58,076 nt of DNA from Gammaproteobacteria bacterium (lineage in GTDB: Bacteria; Pseudomonadota; Gammaproteobacteria; Arenicellales; Poriferihabitantaceae), in the NCBI GenBank assembly GCA_026708585.1, contig JAPOUQ010000088.1, positions 1 to 58,076 of the forward strand. Direction: 5' to 3'. The translations under genes were made by a program, and so were the position numbers. The first letter of the stretch is position 1. The number at the start of each line of letters is the position of its first letter. The notes below the pieces were generated by a model. The model saw only the letters and a program-made list of their open reading frames with translations, had not been told where the DNA came from and did not search any database. Positions 18,648 to 27,219 of this stretch are shown here, in pieces.

Positions 18648-20795
18648 ATGGCAAATCAAAGTCCTAAACCCCAGCAAGCAACATCGACAGCAAAAACATC
18701 ATCCATAGCGTTACTAAGTACTCTATCCGCGGTTGTCATCGATACAGAAACTACTGGCCTTGATACAACCAAGGACAGAATTATACAAATCGGTGGAGTC
18801 CACATAAAAAGTGGTGTGCTTGATGAAACAGATAACTGTAATCAGTTGCTAAATCCAGAGAGATTAATCCCCGATATTTCGCGAAATATTCATGGAATTT
18901 CAGATCAGGATGTATGCAATTCCCCAACCTTTTCTGAATTTCGGTCTGAATTTAAGAACTGGCTAGGAGAATCAGTAGTGATTGGACACTCGATTGGCTT
19001 TGATCTTGCAATGTTCAAAAGAGAGCATGAGTTATCCAAGTCGAAGTGGGTAGCACCCAGAACTATCGACATTCGGCATATGGTTGATATATTGTCTCCA
19101 AACCTACCGAATTTCTCACTCGAAACTTTAGCAAGTTGGCAGAAAATTCAGGTGCATGATCGTCATGATGCTTTGGCGGATGCTGTGATGACTGCTAAGG
19201 TATTCCTTGCACTAGTACCCTTGCTACGAGAAAAAGGCATACGAACACTCGCTGAACTTGAAAATGCATGCAGAAAAATAGACAACCGATCCGTTGATGA
19301 AATTAAATCAGGCTGGTATGACTTCCTCTATCAACCAAACAATGGTCCACTGCACTACTCCCCGGCTCGGATTGATAGCTATCCTTACCAGCACCTTGTT
19401 TCAGAAATCATGTCTTCTCCCATATGCTTTGCAAAGTCGAAGGATACCGTAGCCTACGTGTTGAACGTTTTGATGGATAAGAAAATAAGCAGTATCGTGA
19501 TAAAACCACTTGAATCTGGATCAAAATATGGAATCGTCACGGAAAGGGATATCCTAAGAGCGATTAATACGAGCGGTATGGCCGCTTTAGAGATGCCGAT
19601 TCAAAATCTAGCGACTTTTCCCCTAAAGACTGTGAAATATAACGAATATCTATTTCGTGCGATTGGCATGATGGATCGGCTTAGATTCAGGCATCTTGGC
19701 GTTGAAGGTTCAAATAAGGAAATCATTGGCATGCTAACTTCGCGTGATCTCATCCGTCAAAAATCAACAGATGCCGTCAACATTGGAGATGCAGTTTTAC
19801 ATGCAGAAACAGAACAGGATCTTGCTAGTGCTTGGTCAAATCTCTCTCAGGTGGCTATTGGCCTTGATCGAGAAAACGTGGATGTACGTAATATAGCTAC
19901 GATTATTTCTGAAGAATTGAGAGCGATAACCCGTCAAGCATGTATTATGGCTGAAAAAGAAATGATCGATAACGGCTTAGGCCCTGCCCCTGTACCCTAC
20001 TGCATGCTAGTGCTTGGTTCGGGAGGAAGAGGCGAAAGTCTTCTGGCTATGGATCAGGATAATGCAATTGTTTACCATGAAGGTGAACCTGGTTCAGAAA
20101 CAGATCGATGGTTCGAAAAAATCGGTCAACGCACATCGGAGCTTCTCAATATTGCCGGCGTACCCTATTGCAAGGGAAATATCATGGCCAGCAATCCTGA
20201 ATGGCGGATGGGCATATCACAGTGGAAATCCATGATTGAATCCTGGATTTCGCGAACCCGTCCTGATGATTTGCTCAAGACAGATATTTTTTTTGATGCA
20301 ATAGCTGTTCACGGAGATCAATCTCTAATGGGAGAGATTACACAACATGCTTACGAACTTGGATCGGCATCAAGAAGCTTTCTCTCACTAATGGCCACCA
20401 ATGCCTCAAATGTACATTCTCCGCTTACCATGTTCAAACGTTTTAAGCTTATCGATGGTCGTATAGATGTAAAAATGGGAGGAATATTGCCAATCTTTTC
20501 AGCCGCGCGTGTGGAGTCGATTCGCAACAAAATATTCTTGAAATCAACACCAGAGCGACTGAATGCACTAATTGAGAAAGGCAAACCTGTGGAATTAATC
20601 GACAATCTCACAGAAGCGCACCGGATCATTTTGACAGCAATATTGAAACAACAACTATTCGATCTCGAGAACGGAATTCTCCTGTCAAACAGGATTGCAC
20701 CAGACAAGATGAAGCCCGGTCTTCGAAATAATCTACGCTGGGCTCTTGAGCAGGTTCCTTCGGTAACAGACTTGCTTGGGGTGCCTGCCAAGTAG
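18648..20795 (+). CDS. DEDDh exonuclease - CBS pair - DUF294 nucleotidyltransferase fusion
   Basis: One 715-aa protein joins three parts. Residues about 25-195 form a DnaQ-like 3'-5' exonuclease with D32 and E34 (VVIDTETTGLD), then GHSIGFDLAMF, and the final HDALADA block. Residues about 245-385 form a CBS pair (KKISSIVIKP, YGIVTERDILRAI, GMLTSRDLIRQ), a likely adenylate sensor. Residues about 420-570 form a DUF294 nucleotidyltransferase with GSGGRGESLLAMDQDNAIVY, where the DxD metal motif is retained, followed by a DUF294_C helical domain. CBS-DUF294 proteins are known; the exonuclease at the front is the distinctive part. The product is probably cytosolic and signal-responsive, but its target is unknown. 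The frame is intact and the domain motifs look functional. Confidence 0.85.
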   Translation: MANQSPKPQQATSTAKTSSIALLSTLSAVVIDTETTGLDTTKDRIIQIGGVHIKSGVLDETDNCNQLLNPERLIPDISRNIHGISDQDVCNSPTFSEFRSEFKNWLGESVVIGHSIGFDLAMFKREHELSKSKWVAPRTIDIRHMVDILSPNLPNFSLETLASWQKIQVHDRHDALADAVMTAKVFLALVPLLREKGIRTLAELENACRKIDNRSVDEIKSGWYDFLYQPNNGPLHYSPARIDSYPYQHLVSEIMSSPICFAKSKDTVAYVLNVLMDKKISSIVIKPLESGSKYGIVTERDILRAINTSGMAALEMPIQNLATFPLKTVKYNEYLFRAIGMMDRLRFRHLGVEGSNKEIIGMLTSRDLIRQKSTDAVNIGDAVLHAETEQDLASAWSNLSQVAIGLDRENVDVRNIATIISEELRAITRQACIMAEKEMIDNGLGPAPVPYCMLVLGSGGRGESLLAMDQDNAIVYHEGEPGSETDRWFEKIGQRTSELLNIAGVPYCKGNIMASNPEWRMGISQWKSMIESWISRTRPDDLLKTDIFFDAIAVHGDQSLMGEITQHAYELGSASRSFLSLMATNASNVHSPLTMFKRFKLIDGRIDVKMGGILPIFSAARVESIRNKIFLKSTPERLNALIEKGKPVELIDNLTEAHRIILTAILKQQLFDLENGILLSNRIAPDKMKPGLRNNLRWALEQVPSVTDLLGVPAK

Positions 20796-20839
20796 CGTAC
20801 AATGCAATATATGATTTGTATCTACCTGAAGAAAACACC

Positions 20840-21625
20840 ATGAACAAAATAAATGGCCTTTTGATCCTTATCTTGCTCTGCATGGGACTGATTGCTCATG
20901 CATCAACTAAAACGTTGTCTGATACACAAAAAGAACAACGTTGGGCAGACCAGATTATCGACACACTCTTTGATGGAGAGCCGATTTGGCTCGAAGTAGA
21001 TAACCTTAAATTTTTAGCGATTGAAATGCAGGCTTCGGCGGGTAATACGGGACGTGCTGCAATTGTGGTACATGGTATTGGGATACATCCGAACTGGGAG
21101 CAGGTGGTACGCCCTCTTCGTGTTGGACTAACAGAACACGGCTGGAATACTCTTTCAATTCAGATGCCAATTCTACTGAATGATGCAGATTCGTTCGATT
21201 ACGCTCCACTACTTGATGAGGTATCTGTTCGAATCGATGCTGCTATCGATTATCTCAAGGAACAAGGACAGAAAGAACTCGTCATCATTGCCCACAGTAT
21301 GGGTGCCACGATGACCATGCGTTATACAGAAGATAATCTTAACACAGCAATACAGAGCCTCGTGTTAATTGGCATGCAAGGAGGCGATCAGACGGTCTAT
21401 GACAATGCCGAGGCACTAAAGAATATCCAGATGCCAGTCCTGGATCTTTACGGAAGTGAAGATTTACCGGGAGTCATTGATTTCTCGGAACGCAAATCGC
21501 AGGCAGCAATCAATAATCCGAAGTTTCAACAAATCGAGGTTTATGGCGCCAATCACTTTTTTGATGGTTTCGAGAATGAATTGGTTGATATAGTCGGAAA
21601 GTGGTTGGACAATAATCGTTCCTGA
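20840..21625 (+). CDS. DUF3530-family exported alpha/beta hydrolase
   Basis: The protein is a secreted alpha/beta-hydrolase-like protein of the DUF3530 family. From the ATG at 20840 it begins with a signal peptide (NKINGLLILILLCMGLIAHAS). The fold marks are VVHGIGIHPNWEQVVRPLR near the oxyanion strand, the nucleophile elbow IIAHSMGATM (GxSxG-like with Ser), LDLYGSEDLPGV with a likely catalytic Asp, and GANHFFDGFE with the His. So all triad candidates are visible. Substrates are unknown. The longer reading from 20816 would place eight hydrophilic residues ahead of the signal, so I prefer 20840, with GAAGAAAA upstream as a weak ribosome site. It follows the DUF294 fusion gene closely (44 bp) and may share its transcript. 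Confidence 0.82.
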   Translation: MNKINGLLILILLCMGLIAHASTKTLSDTQKEQRWADQIIDTLFDGEPIWLEVDNLKFLAIEMQASAGNTGRAAIVVHGIGIHPNWEQVVRPLRVGLTEHGWNTLSIQMPILLNDADSFDYAPLLDEVSVRIDAAIDYLKEQGQKELVIIAHSMGATMTMRYTEDNLNTAIQSLVLIGMQGGDQTVYDNAEALKNIQMPVLDLYGSEDLPGVIDFSERKSQAAINNPKFQQIEVYGANHFFDGFENELVDIVGKWLDNNRS

Positions 21626-21773
21626 CTATTGATTTTTTATTCTGGTGACCACTCATATAGGATATACCTAGATCAGGGAAGCATACCTTCATTGGAAGAA
21701 CGATTAGTAAAATGTTTAATACGATTTTCCATCCCATACATTTTCCAGCCATTCTACCCCCAATCAGTTTTGC

Positions 21774-22982
21774 ATGACATTGGACGTCAATTCCAATCAT
21801 CCAGTACTACCGAATAAGAACCCAACGATCTTATCTCTGGCAATAAGCCAAACTTTAAACTGGGCAGGGTTTTTTTATGTTTTTCCAGCCTTGTTGATAT
21901 TTTGGGAGGCAGATCTAGGTTGGTCTAGAGTAGAAATCACCGGCGCTCTGACTTTAGCAATCACTATGTCGGGGTTGGGATCGCCAATCTGTGGGAAATT
22001 AATTGACCTTGGTCATGGACCACTCATGATGACTTCCTGCATCCTACTTGGCTCGCTTGGTCTTTTCGGTCTATCAATCGTTGACAGCATCTTTGGCTTT
22101 TATTTTCTCTGGGCAATTATCGGCATCAGTTTGTCGGGTTGTCTTTATGACCCCTGCTTTGCTCTGATTACAAGGAGTCAGGGGCGTGATGCAAAACAGA
22201 GTATTACCCTGATTACCATTATTGCTGGTTTTGCCAGCACACTCAGTTTCCCCAGCGCATATTTTCTTGCAGAAGCATTGGGATGGCGAGATGCTTTACG
22301 GATATTTGCCCTCTTCATTCCGATCACATCTGCACCACTCGCTTGGATAACCATAAAGAAACTCGAAAAATATCGACGCAAAGATAGCCCTACTGAGCAT
22401 CCAGTGAAAAGAACTCGAAGTGGTTTTTTGAGCCCAGTATTTCTTTCTCTCGGTTTTGGTTTTGCTTTTTTGGCAATTGTACATGGAGCTACAATTAATC
22501 ATTTTCTGCCATTGATCAAAGAAAGCGGTATTCCGGCTGGTACTGCTGTGTTCGCAGCATCCTTGATTGGGCCAATGCAGGTTGCTGGAAGACTAATCTT
22601 GTCAATTCTTAAAAACCGGATTACCCATCATGCGATCTCAATAAGCTGTTTTGTGACTATGGGAGCGTCAATGACTATATTACTCGGGGTTTCATCAAAC
22701 TCAGAGCTAGTTTTTCTGTTTGTTATGATGTTTGGAGGCGGATATGGACTGGTTAGCATCATACGTCCAGTGATTGCCCGAGATATTCTGGGCGAAACAA
22801 AATTTGGAGTGAATTATGGAGTGATTACCATGATATACAGCATGGGGGCCGCAATCTCACCATTTATGGGTTCACTAATCTGGGAATTCGGCGGATATGA
22901 TCTGCTATTGTATTGCTTAATGGGCATTGCTCTTTTTGGATGCTTTTTATACCTTTTCTCCTATTCAATTGCCAGACGTTAA
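21774..22982 (+). CDS. MFS transporter, MFS_1/OFA-like
   Basis: This is a major facilitator superfamily permease of 402 aa with about 12 hydrophobic segments. The opening helix contains SQTLNWAGFFYVFPALLIFW and the second TLAITMSGLGSPICGKLID, with motif A-like GKLIDLGHG. The sixth helix is followed by a charged loop (KKLEKYRRKDSPTEHP), and the second half includes IVHGATINHFLPLI and FGGGYGLVSIIRPVIARDI, a pattern common to monocarboxylate/OFA-like members. The start ATG is at 21774. An EamA-type half permease begins 43 bp downstream on the same strand. The substrate is unknown. Confidence 0.82.
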   Translation: MTLDVNSNHPVLPNKNPTILSLAISQTLNWAGFFYVFPALLIFWEADLGWSRVEITGALTLAITMSGLGSPICGKLIDLGHGPLMMTSCILLGSLGLFGLSIVDSIFGFYFLWAIIGISLSGCLYDPCFALITRSQGRDAKQSITLITIIAGFASTLSFPSAYFLAEALGWRDALRIFALFIPITSAPLAWITIKKLEKYRRKDSPTEHPVKRTRSGFLSPVFLSLGFGFAFLAIVHGATINHFLPLIKESGIPAGTAVFAASLIGPMQVAGRLILSILKNRITHHAISISCFVTMGASMTILLGVSSNSELVFLFVMMFGGGYGLVSIIRPVIARDILGETKFGVNYGVITMIYSMGAAISPFMGSLIWEFGGYDLLLYCLMGIALFGCFLYLFSYSIARR

Positions 22983-23025
22983 CATCCATTATTCCAATGA
23001 CTACCATTATCACTCATGAATCATT

Positions 23026-23490
23026 ATGAAAAGCCTACTCATCATTTTACTAATCACACTCTGTTATTCGGGATATAACCTGCTCATCAAGGTTTCAATG
23101 TCTCATGCTGAATCCACCTCAATCTCACCAATTTTTGCTACGATCGGTTTGCAAATTTCCGCTTTGATGGTATCAATCGTGTATCTGATAACTACCGCCA
23201 GAACTTCCGTCTCGTTTTCTGATTTACCATTTGGAGCTTACACTTGGGCGATCGCTGCTGGGATATGTATTGGTATTGCAGAAATTCTCTATTTTTATCT
23301 GTTTCGTGGATTCTCTGGAGAGACACCCATTCAAGCAAGTACAGCAATTCCAATGGTGATTGGCGGCACGATCCTGATCACGATCCTGATCTCAGTCTTT
23401 CTATTCCGGGAATCACTAACCAACGCTCAGTGGCTTGGTGTAGCATTGGCCTTTGTTGGAATGACTGTTCTAGCATTCAATTCAAATTGA
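23026..23490 (+). CDS. Half-size EamA/DMT permease
   Basis: This is a short drug/metabolite transporter protein of 154 aa with about five hydrophobic segments and only one EamA repeat, so it should work as a dimer. Visible marks are SGYNLLIKVSM near the start, GICIGIAEILYFYLFRGFSGE in the middle and the terminal ESLTNAQWLGVALAFVGMTVLAF. The length matches single-repeat EamA proteins rather than the four-helix SMR family. The start ATG is at 23026-23028. It lies right behind an MFS gene and could be co-transcribed. The substrate is unknown. Confidence 0.8.
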   Translation: MKSLLIILLITLCYSGYNLLIKVSMSHAESTSISPIFATIGLQISALMVSIVYLITTARTSVSFSDLPFGAYTWAIAAGICIGIAEILYFYLFRGFSGETPIQASTAIPMVIGGTILITILISVFLFRESLTNAQWLGVALAFVGMTVLAFNSN

Positions 23491-23531
23491 TCCGAGATGT
23501 CTGACAAAAATATATTGCCCGAAGTCCCTGT

Positions 23532-23930
23532 TCAATGACAGAGCCAAAGCCCTCGATTTTGTAATACAAATTCAGTCTGAGGCAATTCTTTTAAGTTATC
23601 AATATATTTGGGGATACCCGCATCAACTTCGATCACATACCAGTTTGTGAACGCAGTCTCACGGACACTGTTTATTCCCGACTGGGATAACAGAAAATCG
23701 TGACCCGAAAAATTCGACCCAACTATATCAAGACCGATAACGTATTCGGCTAACCCTTGCTGATTTACAAAGGCTGTCGCATTCAGTTTGATCAGTTCCG
23801 CTTCTGTATAGGACTTGAAAAACACAATCAGTAACTTGCCCACCGGTTCCAGCATGCCACTAAATCCCACAAAAAACATACCGATAGCAAAAACAGTATA
23901 GATCATGTATCTTTTGATAGATGCGTGCAT
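23532..23930 (-). CDS. Hypothetical membrane-anchored protein
   Basis: I do not recognise this protein. From the ATG at 23928-23930 (the longer reading begins with TTG at 23948) it has 132 residues, one N-terminal hydrophobic helix (YMIYTVFAIGMFFVGFSGML) and a soluble domain of about 100 residues that would lie in the periplasm or be exported. The domain is rich in beta-like segments and contains AEYVIGLDIVGSNFSGHDFLLS. The frame is clean with normal codon use for the region. It converges on the EamA gene with a 41-bp gap. No functional claim is supported. Confidence 0.55.
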   Translation of the reverse strand: MHASIKRYMIYTVFAIGMFFVGFSGMLEPVGKLLIVFFKSYTEAELIKLNATAFVNQQGLAEYVIGLDIVGSNFSGHDFLLSQSGINSVRETAFTNWYVIEVDAGIPKYIDNLKELPQTEFVLQNRGLWLCH

Positions 23931-23948
23931 ACCGAATTGAGTCAACAA

Positions 23949-24327
23949 AAAGCGTACTTCCTATCAGTTGTTATAAAACCAAAAATAACAGGAAATAATG
24001 AAATCTCATTTTTCGAAACTCAACTCTTCCTCTGTTCCGTGTACTCGGATGTTATCACTAGTAAAGTTGATTCCATCCAAAGAGTGAGGAATTCGTACAA
24101 TCCCCCCATGTCTGACTCATCCTAAATTATTCATAATTTTCTAAATTTCAATATTCCTGATTGATATTCCTTCGAGTTGGAGAAAAACTTATCATTTCGT
24201 CGAATAGTATTGGCGATTTTAGACCAAGTTTCATTGTGATTTGATGGTATAGTTTCAAGACTCCGTGCTCGGAAGATATTTGCAGTGTAACGCATCAATT
24301 TGTTGTTAGCTGAAAGAGAGGCATTTT
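23949..24327. other. Gap of about 380 bp without a recognised gene
   Basis: The stretch between the small membrane protein and the transposase remnants is AT-rich. A 66-codon frame (23925-24125, plus) overlaps the start of the neighbouring gene and has no domain, so I do not call it. Nothing else is recognised. Confidence 0.5.
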
Positions 24328-24520
24328 TGATATTGGATTTTCGCTCGGTATGCTGAGACCTTAAGTCCGATCACGGTTTTGGTGTTGCGCAAGTGGTTGA
24401 GTTACACCTCATAACTTCTAAGAGATACACCATCCCACTGCTTAGATATTTCACTGAACGGGCGTGGTTCAATCGGATTCCACTTGGATACCCCAGCCGG
24501 ATAATGGGCGACCGTCACCA
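24328..24520 (-). mobile_element. ISAzo13-like transposase remnant, 3' end
   Basis: Read on the minus strand, this encodes the tail of an ISAzo13-family transposase: HYPAGVSKWNPIEPR, then FSEISKQWDGVSLRSYEV, an in-frame stop (TAA), LNHLRNTKTVIGLKVSAYRAKIQY. The family motif (P-G-x-SKWNPIEHRLFS, then W-x-G-x-PLRSYE) is clear. The 5' part is missing and a nonsense codon interrupts the fragment, so it is inactive. It is nearly the same sequence as the fragment at 24682-24950, but in opposite orientation. Confidence 0.82.
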
Positions 24521-24681
24521 TATAATGGCATTGCTCAAGCACAGATAGGTGTTCCATTACTTAAGGATCTCCGAGATTAGTGGTTGAAATTCTACGATTA
24601 TGTCGACTTGCAGGTATTCACGATCGTCTTTTGATATGGTCGGTGTCGAGATTCTGAATGCCAGTTGAAATATCGGTATTG

Positions 24682-24950
24682 GCCAAGTGGAATCCGTTGA
24701 ACACCGCCTGTTCAGCGAAATATCCAAGCAGTGGACAGGAGTACCTTTGAGAAGTTATGAGGTGGTACTCAACCACTTGCGAAACAAGATCACCGTAACC
24801 GGTCTCAAGATCACTGCCTCCCGAGCGAAAGTCCAGTATGAGAAAGGACTCTCGTTTAGTAAGCAACAAATCGATTCGCTACACTGTAAATATCTTCTGG
24901 GAATGGAAGCTTGGAACTATACAATCAAACCACAGACAAATTTGGTTTAA
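24682..24950 (+). mobile_element. ISAzo13-like transposase remnant, 3' end, inverted copy
   Basis: The plus strand encodes the same transposase tail: AKWNP (one base out of frame), then ESVEHRLFSEISKQW, TGVPLRSYEVVLNHLRNK and, at the end, GMEAWNYTIKPQTNLV before a TAA. The final WNYTI block is the usual C-terminus of the ISAzo13 family, so this copy keeps the natural end. The 5' part is missing and there is a frameshift at about 24690. Together with the copy at 24328-24520 it makes an inverted pair about 160 bp apart. Confidence 0.85.
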
Positions 24951-25440
24951 AATCACGAATCTATTCACCAAAATGATCAGTTATTTTCTTGTCAGCCCTT
25001 AGTCATTAAATGGACAACGTTTTCATGACCACTCAAACTACAAATAAATCTCTTTCTAGTAGCATGTTGTGCCGAACAAGTCTTACTGTAAAGGATGGAA
25101 AGATGATGACTTTTGGACAGACAGATTCTATATTAATTGTCCAGAAGCAGGTATGTCTTAGGAGTGAATATCGAGTTGGTATGTAGCAGTGACAATATGC
25201 ATGTGATGAGTGCTAGACCGTATTGAATCGATCCTTTTTCCAAGTCGACTTGACGAAATTTTGATACAAAAAATATACGATGTGTTTAACCATCCATACA
25301 AGGCTTGATTTTACCCAACCCTGTATCGCTGATGGATAACCAGTTATGAATGAATTTCACAGGGTTTTCAAAATTACCTTGTTCAAGATGTCTATTTTTG
25401 AGAAAATGAAATCTTACTTCAAACAAGAACCATTCATTCA
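24951..25440. other. Gap of about 490 bp before the aldolase gene
   Basis: No gene is recognised between the transposase remnant and the class I aldolase. The sequence is AT-rich and should hold the aldolase promoter. Part of it may be residual insertion-sequence DNA, but I see no terminal inverted repeat or target duplication. Confidence 0.5.
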
Positions 25441-26334
25441 ATGAATCGAGCAAAAGAACAACTAGAAACCGTCAAGAACTCAACTGGTTTCATCGCCGCA
25501 TTAGATCAAAGCGGAGGTAGCACACCGAAAGCATTACGCCTATACGGTGTTGATGAAGATCAATACTCATCCGAACAGGAAATGTTCGAGAAAGTCCATG
25601 ATATGCGAACTCGTATCATGACCAATGAACACTTCACGAACAATAACATCATGGCCGCTATCCTGTTTGAAAACACCATGGACAGAACCGTTCAAAACAA
25701 ACCAACCACACGCTATCTGTGGGAAGACAAAGGTATTCTACCCATTCTCAAAATCGACAAAGGGCTTGCCGATATTGAAAGCAATGTGCAAATCATGAAA
25801 CCCATACCTAACTTGGATGCCCTGCTTGACAAAGCCATCGACAATGAAGTTTTTGGGACGAAGATGCGATCTGTCATCAAGAACAATAACCAAAATGGGA
25901 TCAAAGATGTCGTGGCTCAGCAGTTTGATATTGGCAGCCAAATTCTAAACAAGGGACTAGTTCCGATCATAGAACCTGAAGTCGATATTCATTCTCCTAA
26001 CAAACAAGCTGCAGAAGAAACGTTGCGCAAACAGCTCCTGTCCCATCTTGATTTGCTCCCTGAAGGTCAACAAGTCATTTTCAAATTGACACTCCCCGAA
26101 ACCGCAAATTTCTACATGGAGTGCATCGAACATCCGAATATTCTAAAAGTTGTCGCTCTTTCGGGAGGCTACTCACGTGAAGAAGCAAATCGACGTTTGA
26201 GTGAAAATTTCGGTATGCGAGCAAGTTTTTCTCGAGCCCTGACTGAAGGATTGGACGTTACACAGACCGATGCGGAATTCAGTCAGGTAATTCGCCAATC
26301 GATTGAATCAATCGTAGCAGCATCTCGAACCTGA
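25441..26334 (+). CDS. fda: Class I fructose-bisphosphate aldolase (Fda type)
   Basis: The enzyme cleaves fructose 1,6-bisphosphate to dihydroxyacetone phosphate and glyceraldehyde 3-phosphate through a Schiff-base lysine, in the cytosol. At 297 aa it matches the S. aureus Fda-type class I aldolase, not the zinc-dependent class II enzyme. Marks: FIAALDQSGGSTPKAL at 17-32, ILPILKIDKGL near 100, PIIEPEVDI near 176, and the Schiff-base block VIFKLTLPE near 216 with the lysine. A C-terminal ALSGGYSREEANRRL block binds phosphate. The start ATG is at 25441. The gene stands apart from tkt-gap-pgk, which lie 4 kb downstream on the other strand, and has no operon partner. Confidence 0.94.
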   Translation: MNRAKEQLETVKNSTGFIAALDQSGGSTPKALRLYGVDEDQYSSEQEMFEKVHDMRTRIMTNEHFTNNNIMAAILFENTMDRTVQNKPTTRYLWEDKGILPILKIDKGLADIESNVQIMKPIPNLDALLDKAIDNEVFGTKMRSVIKNNNQNGIKDVVAQQFDIGSQILNKGLVPIIEPEVDIHSPNKQAAEETLRKQLLSHLDLLPEGQQVIFKLTLPETANFYMECIEHPNILKVVALSGGYSREEANRRLSENFGMRASFSRALTEGLDVTQTDAEFSQVIRQSIESIVAASRT

Positions 26335-26727
26335 CTAATCAAACCCATTCGTAAAATGAAGTGATTCATTACAGTTCTTGAGAACCAGACAGAAACAGGC
26401 ATCCAGAGCAATAGGTTCAGGCTCAGCACATTCTATTTTTCGTTTTCCAGTTGGTTTTTTTAGCGAAGTCTATCCAATAGCCACAAATTCAACCTGTGGA
26501 TAACTTTGAGGATAATTTTTTATCAAAGATGAATTCTGATGCATAGAACCATACTTTTTCGATATCCTCAATTCTCTTTTTTATTCATAATTATTATTCT
26601 ATATCATATAGATATATCCTTATTTATTTTGTGAAAAGCAACTATCTTTGATAAATATTGCACCAAAAATTCTGTTTATATAACCTGTGAATTAAATTTA
26701 CTGTAAAACAAAAAGTTATTTCTCATC
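26335..26727. other. AT-rich gap with a perfect DnaA box
   Basis: This gap of about 390 bp lies between fda and the RDD gene. A perfect DnaA box (TGTGGATAA, complement of TTATCCACA) is at 26495-26503, a one-mismatch version (TGAGGATAA) follows at 26507-26515, and a very AT-rich stretch of about 200 bp runs to the next gene. An exact 12-bp inverted repeat (TTTATCAAAGAT at 26519-26530 and ATCTTTGATAAA at 26644-26655) brackets the AT-rich part. It should also carry the RDD promoter. Confidence 0.6.
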
Positions 26728-27219
26728 ATGAATTCGGATTCACAATATTACCAGTTAAATTCAGAACAATTTGAACCCTGCTCATTGATGAGGAGAGTAG
26801 CTTCGATGGTCTATGATTTCATCCTGCTCGCATGTATTTTGTTTATCGCATGGCTACCAATACCACTCATTTCTAATCTTCTCAATCCTACTGTCGATCA
26901 AGTGATTCGTTCGATCTATTTACTGATGGTTTGTTTTTTTTATTTCGCTTTACCTTGGTGTCGTGGCGGGCAGACTCTAGGCATGCGCTCATGGCATATA
27001 CGTCTAATTAATGACAAGAATCCTGAGTGCTCTATCTCACTGAAACAAGCCTGGTTCCGATTTCTGGGATCCATACTTTCCTGGGTAGCACTAGGCGTCG
27101 GTTTTCTTGCCGTTAGTTTTCACCCTCAAAAACTCGCATGGCATGATTTGATGTCTGGTACACGAATTATTCGGTTAAGCGATGGCTTTCGAAACTCGCG
27201 ATCGTTTAATCCACAATAG
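26728..27219 (+). CDS. RDD-family membrane protein
   Basis: RDD proteins are small integral membrane proteins with unclear roles, some linked to sodium/proton exchange. The Arg-Asp-Asp region appears here as RRVASMVYDFILLACILF, with the second Asp retained as D34. The helices continue with VCFFYFALPWCRGGQTLGMRSWHIRL, the family's conserved loop, and a final HDLMSGTRIIRL, also typical. Length 163 aa is normal. The start ATG is at 26728 with no strong ribosome site. Its last 45 bp overlap the 3' end of a convergent MFS gene, an arrangement that both frames tolerate. Confidence 0.88.
   Translation: MNSDSQYYQLNSEQFEPCSLMRRVASMVYDFILLACILFIAWLPIPLISNLLNPTVDQVIRSIYLLMVCFFYFALPWCRGGQTLGMRSWHIRLINDKNPECSISLKQAWFRFLGSILSWVALGVGFLAVSFHPQKLAWHDLMSGTRIIRLSDGFRNSRSFNPQ

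Noticed and set aside
26335-26727. Chromosomal origin oriC
   Set aside because: Only one perfect DnaA box, and none of the usual oriC neighbours is present; kept only as a DnaA-related element.
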